From contig NZ_LT670846.1 of NCBI RefSeq assembly GCF_900142435.1, forward strand, positions 1,268,750-1,332,749: a DNA stretch of 64,000 bases. Reading direction: 5' to 3'. The notes below the pieces were generated by a model, which worked only from the letters and a program-made list of their open reading frames with translations, was not told the DNA's origin and made no database searches. The position numbers were made by a program, and so were the translations under genes. This DNA comes from Thermocrinis minervae (GTDB taxonomy: Bacteria; Aquificota; Aquificia; Aquificales; Aquificaceae). Within the stretch, counting starts at the first letter, position 1. Each line of letters begins with the position of its first letter. This document shows positions 61,422-64,000 of this stretch, one piece after another.

Positions 61422-62210
61422 TTAAAAAGTATAACTGTTAAAGTAATAAAGGAACCTATCAAGCAACATGTTTACGTCCAAGCATTCCCTTGCTTCACAT
61501 ACGTTAGGAAAGCATGGAGAACACTCAAGGTTTAGACTTATCTGAAAGACCCTTTTACCTATTGGCCTCCATACTATAGGATCTGTAGGCCCATAGAAGA
61601 TAAAGGTTGGTACACCCAAGTAGGCCGAAAGGTGAGAAATACCGCTGTCTAACCCTACAAAAAGCTTGGCAGCTTTTAGAGCTTTAGCTATCTCCACCAA
61701 GTTTAGACTCTCCCAGAAGTTGCTAACGTAGCCCTTTAGCCACTGGTCCGCTTCTCCTACAAAGTAGACAACCTTGTAGCCTTTTCTCTTGAGAACTTCC
61801 TCTACACTCAAAAAGAGTTCAAGCTTTGGGTTTTTCTTCCATGAACCACTTGAAGGATGAAGAACCGCCACACCTTCTAACGGACCACCCTTTGAAGCCT
61901 GTATGGGTAACTCTTGAGAGAAATCCTCCTTTAGTCCTAAGCTTTCCAGGTAGTGCTGAACTATCCAAATCCTCTTTTCGGGAAAAGGCTTTACGTTACC
62001 CTCGTAGGAAATTATTACCCTTTCTCCGTCCCACGGTGGGAGCTCAGACAGAACTAAATCAGCCCAACCTACTTCTTCAGCAAGCCTGTAATAGTCCGTG
62101 TTTCCAACTGCCACCACTCTATAACCCTTCTTATTGAAGATCTCAAGCAGAGGGAATACAAGGAGTGTATCTCCAAGACCCCCGCGCCTGTAGATGAGTA
62201 CAGATCTCAT
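61422..62210 (-). CDS. family 9 glycosyltransferase (heptosyltransferase-like)
   Basis: 262 residues. RRGGLGDTLLVFPLLEIF at the start, then VAVLHPSSGSWKKNP and the C-terminal VGLDSGISHLSAYLGVPTFIFYGPTDP, the GT9/ADP-heptose:LPS transferase signatures. Likely adds a core sugar to lipopolysaccharide. It lies about 60 nt downstream of the CRISPR array on the array's transcribed strand and shows no ribosome binding site. Confidence 0.9.
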   Translation of the reverse strand: MRSVLIYRRGGLGDTLLVFPLLEIFNKKGYRVVAVGNTDYYRLAEEVGWADLVLSELPPWDGERVIISYEGNVKPFPEKRIWIVQHYLESLGLKEDFSQELPIQASKGGPLEGVAVLHPSSGSWKKNPKLELFLSVEEVLKRKGYKVVYFVGEADQWLKGYVSNFWESLNLVEIAKALKAAKLFVGLDSGISHLSAYLGVPTFIFYGPTDPIVWRPIGKRVFQISLNLECSPCFPNVCEARECLDVNMLLDRFLYYFNSYTF

Positions 62211-62269
62211 GAGTATTTATTTTTTTTCTTCCAAATTTTGATGCATGATCCTACAAACTGCTTTTATTC

Positions 62270-62695
62270 CTTTTAACTCCACCAGGAAGATTAGAAACTA
62301 TTCAATTATGTGACTAAGTATGTTGAGAAAAATGACTTTCAACTCCACCAGGAAGATTAGAAACCTAACATCAAACTACCAAAGTAAATACTGAAAGCTT
62401 GCTTTCAACTCCACCAGGAAGATTAGAAACGATCCTGGTTTCCTTGTCTTTAAGCATATCAGCCACCTTTCAACTCCACCAGGAAGATTAGAAACATGGC
62501 CTAGTTGGTGCGGTGTCTACACACACCTTTACACTTTCAACTCCACCAGGAAGATTAGAAACGTTCTATATAGGAATTAACGATACTGACGTAATTGAAT
62601 CTTTCAACTCCACCAGGAAGATTAGAAACAATTTTTAAGTTACATTTAGAATTATGAAAAACTTCACTTTCAACTCCACCAGGAAGATTAGAAAC
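62270..62695 (-). CRISPR. CRISPR array, 7 repeats and 6 spacers
   Basis: 29-bp repeats at 62270, 62336, 62402, 62467, 62534, 62601 and 62667, spacers of 36-38 bp, period 65-67 bp. On the plus strand each repeat begins CTTTCAACTCC and ends GATTAGAAAC; read on the minus strand it begins GTTTCTAATC and ends GTTGAAAG, the classic end of type I/III repeats that makes the crRNA 5' handle. The leftmost repeat has one change (CTTTTAACTCC), as expected at the trailer end. No cas gene is in the window. Direction: minus, leader on the right. Confidence 0.97.
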
Positions 62696-63227
62696 CTCAA
62701 CCTTACCTATCTATCTATTATACACACTTCAAAGATTCTGTCAAGGGGGTACCCCCCTCAAATGAAGGTGCATTTCCGGAAACCGCCAGTGGGCCAGAAG
62801 GACCCTCAAAAACAGCACTTTCACCCTTCTAAAGTCATTGAGTATCAAGTCTCAGAAATGCATAAACATGAGAAATCCAGATATCTAAAAATTTAAAAAT
62901 AAAGACTCTCCATACCCTTCACAAGTCCTTGATTTTCAAGCTTTTTAAAAGATACACGTCAGTTTTAGACACCCATAAAGTCAAAAAGTGTAAAAATTGC
63001 GTTTTTCCAAAAGTATTCCCAAAAGTACCCCTACAAAACCCCTGTACTACAAACACCAGAAAGGCAAGAAATCAAAGAGCAGTTTTTACTTGGTATAAAG
63101 GTGAACTTTTTCGTTTTCTGCTCCAAAGACCCCACTGATCCTGGTGATTTCCAAAGACTTGAGAAGGGTAAAGTTTAAAGAACCACTCTAAAAAATCCCC
63201 TAAGCTAGTGTTGTATACTTTTACACT
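62696..63227. other. non-coding CRISPR leader and gyrA upstream region
   Basis: 532 bp without a supportable gene; small frames here lack codon logic and ribosome binding sites. It is AT-rich with several A/T runs. Next to the array promoter is the perfect palindrome GGGGGTACCCCC (62745-62756), touching the -35 box. At the right end TATACT (63214-63219) lies 8 nt before the gyrA ATG. No DnaA-box cluster or other repeat was seen by eye. Confidence 0.7.
62717..62744 (-). promoter_or_regulatory. leader promoter of the CRISPR array
   Basis: On the minus strand TTGACA (62744-62739), a 16-bp spacer and TATAAT (62722-62717), both perfect. Transcription would begin near 62710, about 15 nt before the first repeat. 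It supports the minus-strand direction independently of the repeat ends. Confidence 0.85.
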
Positions 63228-64000
63228 ATGGAAATCATAGAAGTTCCAATAGAAGAAGAAGTAAAACAGGCATACATAGATTACGCTATGTCCGTAATAG
63301 TGGGCAGGGCCATCCCAGATGTGAGGGATGGTCTTAAGCCCGTTCAGAGAAGAATACTCTACTCCATGTGGCAAATGGGACTCTTACCCAATAAAAACTT
63401 TGTCAAGAGTGCTAGGATAGTAGGTACTGTTCTTGGTTACTACCACCCTCACGGAGACCAAGCAGTTTATGAAGCCCTTGTGAGAATGGCACAAGACTTT
63501 AACATGCGCTATCCGTTGATAATAGGACAAGGAAACTTTGGTTCCATAGATGGTGATCCACCGGCAGCCATGAGGTACACAGAAGCAAAGCTTTCACAGG
63601 CTGCCCTCTACATGTTAGAGGAATTAGAAGAGGATACAGTAGACTTTGTTCTTAACTTTGACGGAACCACCACCGAGCCAGAGGTATTACCTTCTAAGTT
63701 TCCGAACCTTCTCTGCAATGGAACCATAGGTATAGCTGTAGGGTTGGCTACATCCATACCACCCCACAATTTAAGAGAGGTAGCCCAAGCACTCATAGAA
63801 CTGGCAAAAGACCCACAGATAACTACTCAAAAGATAATGGAGTACATAAAGGCTCCCGACTTTCCCACAGGTGGTATAGTGGAAAACAGAGATGAGCTTT
63901 TAGAGTATTACGAGAAGGGTAAGGGATACGTCCGTGTAAGGGCAAAGATGCACGTGGAGAAGGTTCATGGAGGAAGGGAAAGGATAGTGATAACTGAAAT
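63228..64000 (+). CDS. gyrA: DNA gyrase subunit A (N-terminal part)
   Basis: Partial; runs off the right edge after about 257 codons. [77 protein letters not shown] with the catalytic tyrosine of AMRYTE. ParC is the alternative, but the quality of match and single-copy context favour GyrA. No Shine-Dalgarno sequence; the -10 box is 8 nt from the ATG, suggesting a leaderless message. Confidence 0.93.
   Translation, partial: MEIIEVPIEEEVKQAYIDYAMSVIVGRAIPDVRDGLKPVQRRILYSMWQMGLLPNKNFVKSARIVGTVLGYYHPHGDQAVYEALVRMAQDFNMRYPLIIGQGNFGSIDGDPPAAMRYTEAKLSQAALYMLEELEEDTVDFVLNFDGTTTEPEVLPSKFPNLLCNGTIGIAVGLATSIPPHNLREVAQALIELAKDPQITTQKIMEYIKAPDFPTGGIVENRDELLEYYEKGKGYVRVRAKMHVEKVHGGRERIVITE

Noticed and set aside
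62270-62695. Plus-strand transcription of the CRISPR array with an ATTAGAAAC handle
   Set aside because: The consensus promoter lies on the right pointing left, and the variant repeat is on the left; both favour the minus strand.
62745-62756. GGGGGTACCCCC as a transcription terminator
   Set aside because: No loop and no U-run follow on either strand, and it adjoins a promoter.
62654-63138. Two small frames in the CRISPR leader side (62654-62896 and 62929-63138)
   Set aside because: One begins inside a spacer and repeat; neither has a ribosome binding site or protein-like composition.

Overview
The window reads as a chromosomal segment of a thermophilic, chemolithoautotrophic bacterium of the Aquificaceae (Hydrogenobacter/Thermocrinis/Aquifex group). 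The assignment rests on gene content: a standalone methionyl-tRNA synthetase beta subunit, reductive-TCA-type enzymes (aconitase, malate dehydrogenase, class I fumarase alpha, fumarate reductase/succinate dehydrogenase flavoprotein), a Rieske protein, c-type cytochrome maturation genes, a TtuA-type tRNA thiolase, and very tight gene packing. The genus is an inference; I could not run a search.

Layout. 1-1.9 kb: start of a Rieske gene (petA, minus) diverging from dnaG. 1.9-13.3 kb: an exported SCP2-like protein (plus), then a long minus-strand run in transcription order sdhA/frdA, purK, ileS, DHH phosphoesterase, DUF89 phosphatase, thermonuclease lipoprotein, a LplA-DUF116-CdhB-like fusion, truA. 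13.3-22 kb: purC-tauE, a Crp/Fnr remnant, tRNA-Met, a TatD-radical SAM fusion, FetB and TlpA (minus), then yicC, prxQ, sppA, resB and a degenerate receiver. 22-26.4 kb: minus operon tRNA-Ala, rbfA, Ski2-like helicase, fabD, argB. 26.5-35.5 kb: an OmpA protein, a TetR-controlled five-gene operon of two adaptor/TolC pairs without an inner-membrane pump, an NtrC-type regulator and a GlcD-type oxidase. 35.5-43.5 kb: tRNA-Gly, diheme cytochrome, dehydrogenase, flagellar rod-binding protein, aminotransferase, OmpA protein, MetRS beta, FAD oxidoreductase, MscS channel, ComEC. 43.5-50.3 kb: acnA-mdh-fumA, small membrane proteins, a GGDEF protein, infC and ttuA, overlapping or nearly so. 50.3-54.1 kb: coaE diverging from a pyruvate-dehydrogenase-like E1alpha/E1beta/E2 operon. 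54.1-62.2 kb: minus operon secD-argD-ccdA-hisH-pyrF-atpZ-tRNA-Pro-ygfZ, a methyltransferase, an FNR-type reductase and a family 9 glycosyltransferase. 62.27-62.70 kb: a seven-repeat CRISPR array with no cas gene in the window and a 0.5 kb non-coding leader side. 63.2 kb to the end: the start of gyrA.

How the parts work together. The carbon core (acnA, mdh, fumA and a separate sdhA/frdA) fits the reductive TCA cycle. The Rieske protein, diheme cytochrome, ResB, TlpA and CcdA fit a cytochrome-c-based respiratory chain. The E2 protein carries a lipoyl domain, and the LplA fusion could be a lipoylation enzyme for it or for another target.

Most noteworthy: the triple-domain lipoate-ligase fusion; the pump-less efflux operon with a palindromic operator inside the spacer of a consensus promoter; many -10 boxes only 6-12 nt from start codons (apparent leaderless transcripts, some on shared bidirectional -10 elements); all four tRNAs within 25 nt of a downstream protein gene; an E2 whose catalytic HxxxDG motif reads HxxxNG; and a CRISPR array whose transcription direction can be read from a near-consensus promoter.
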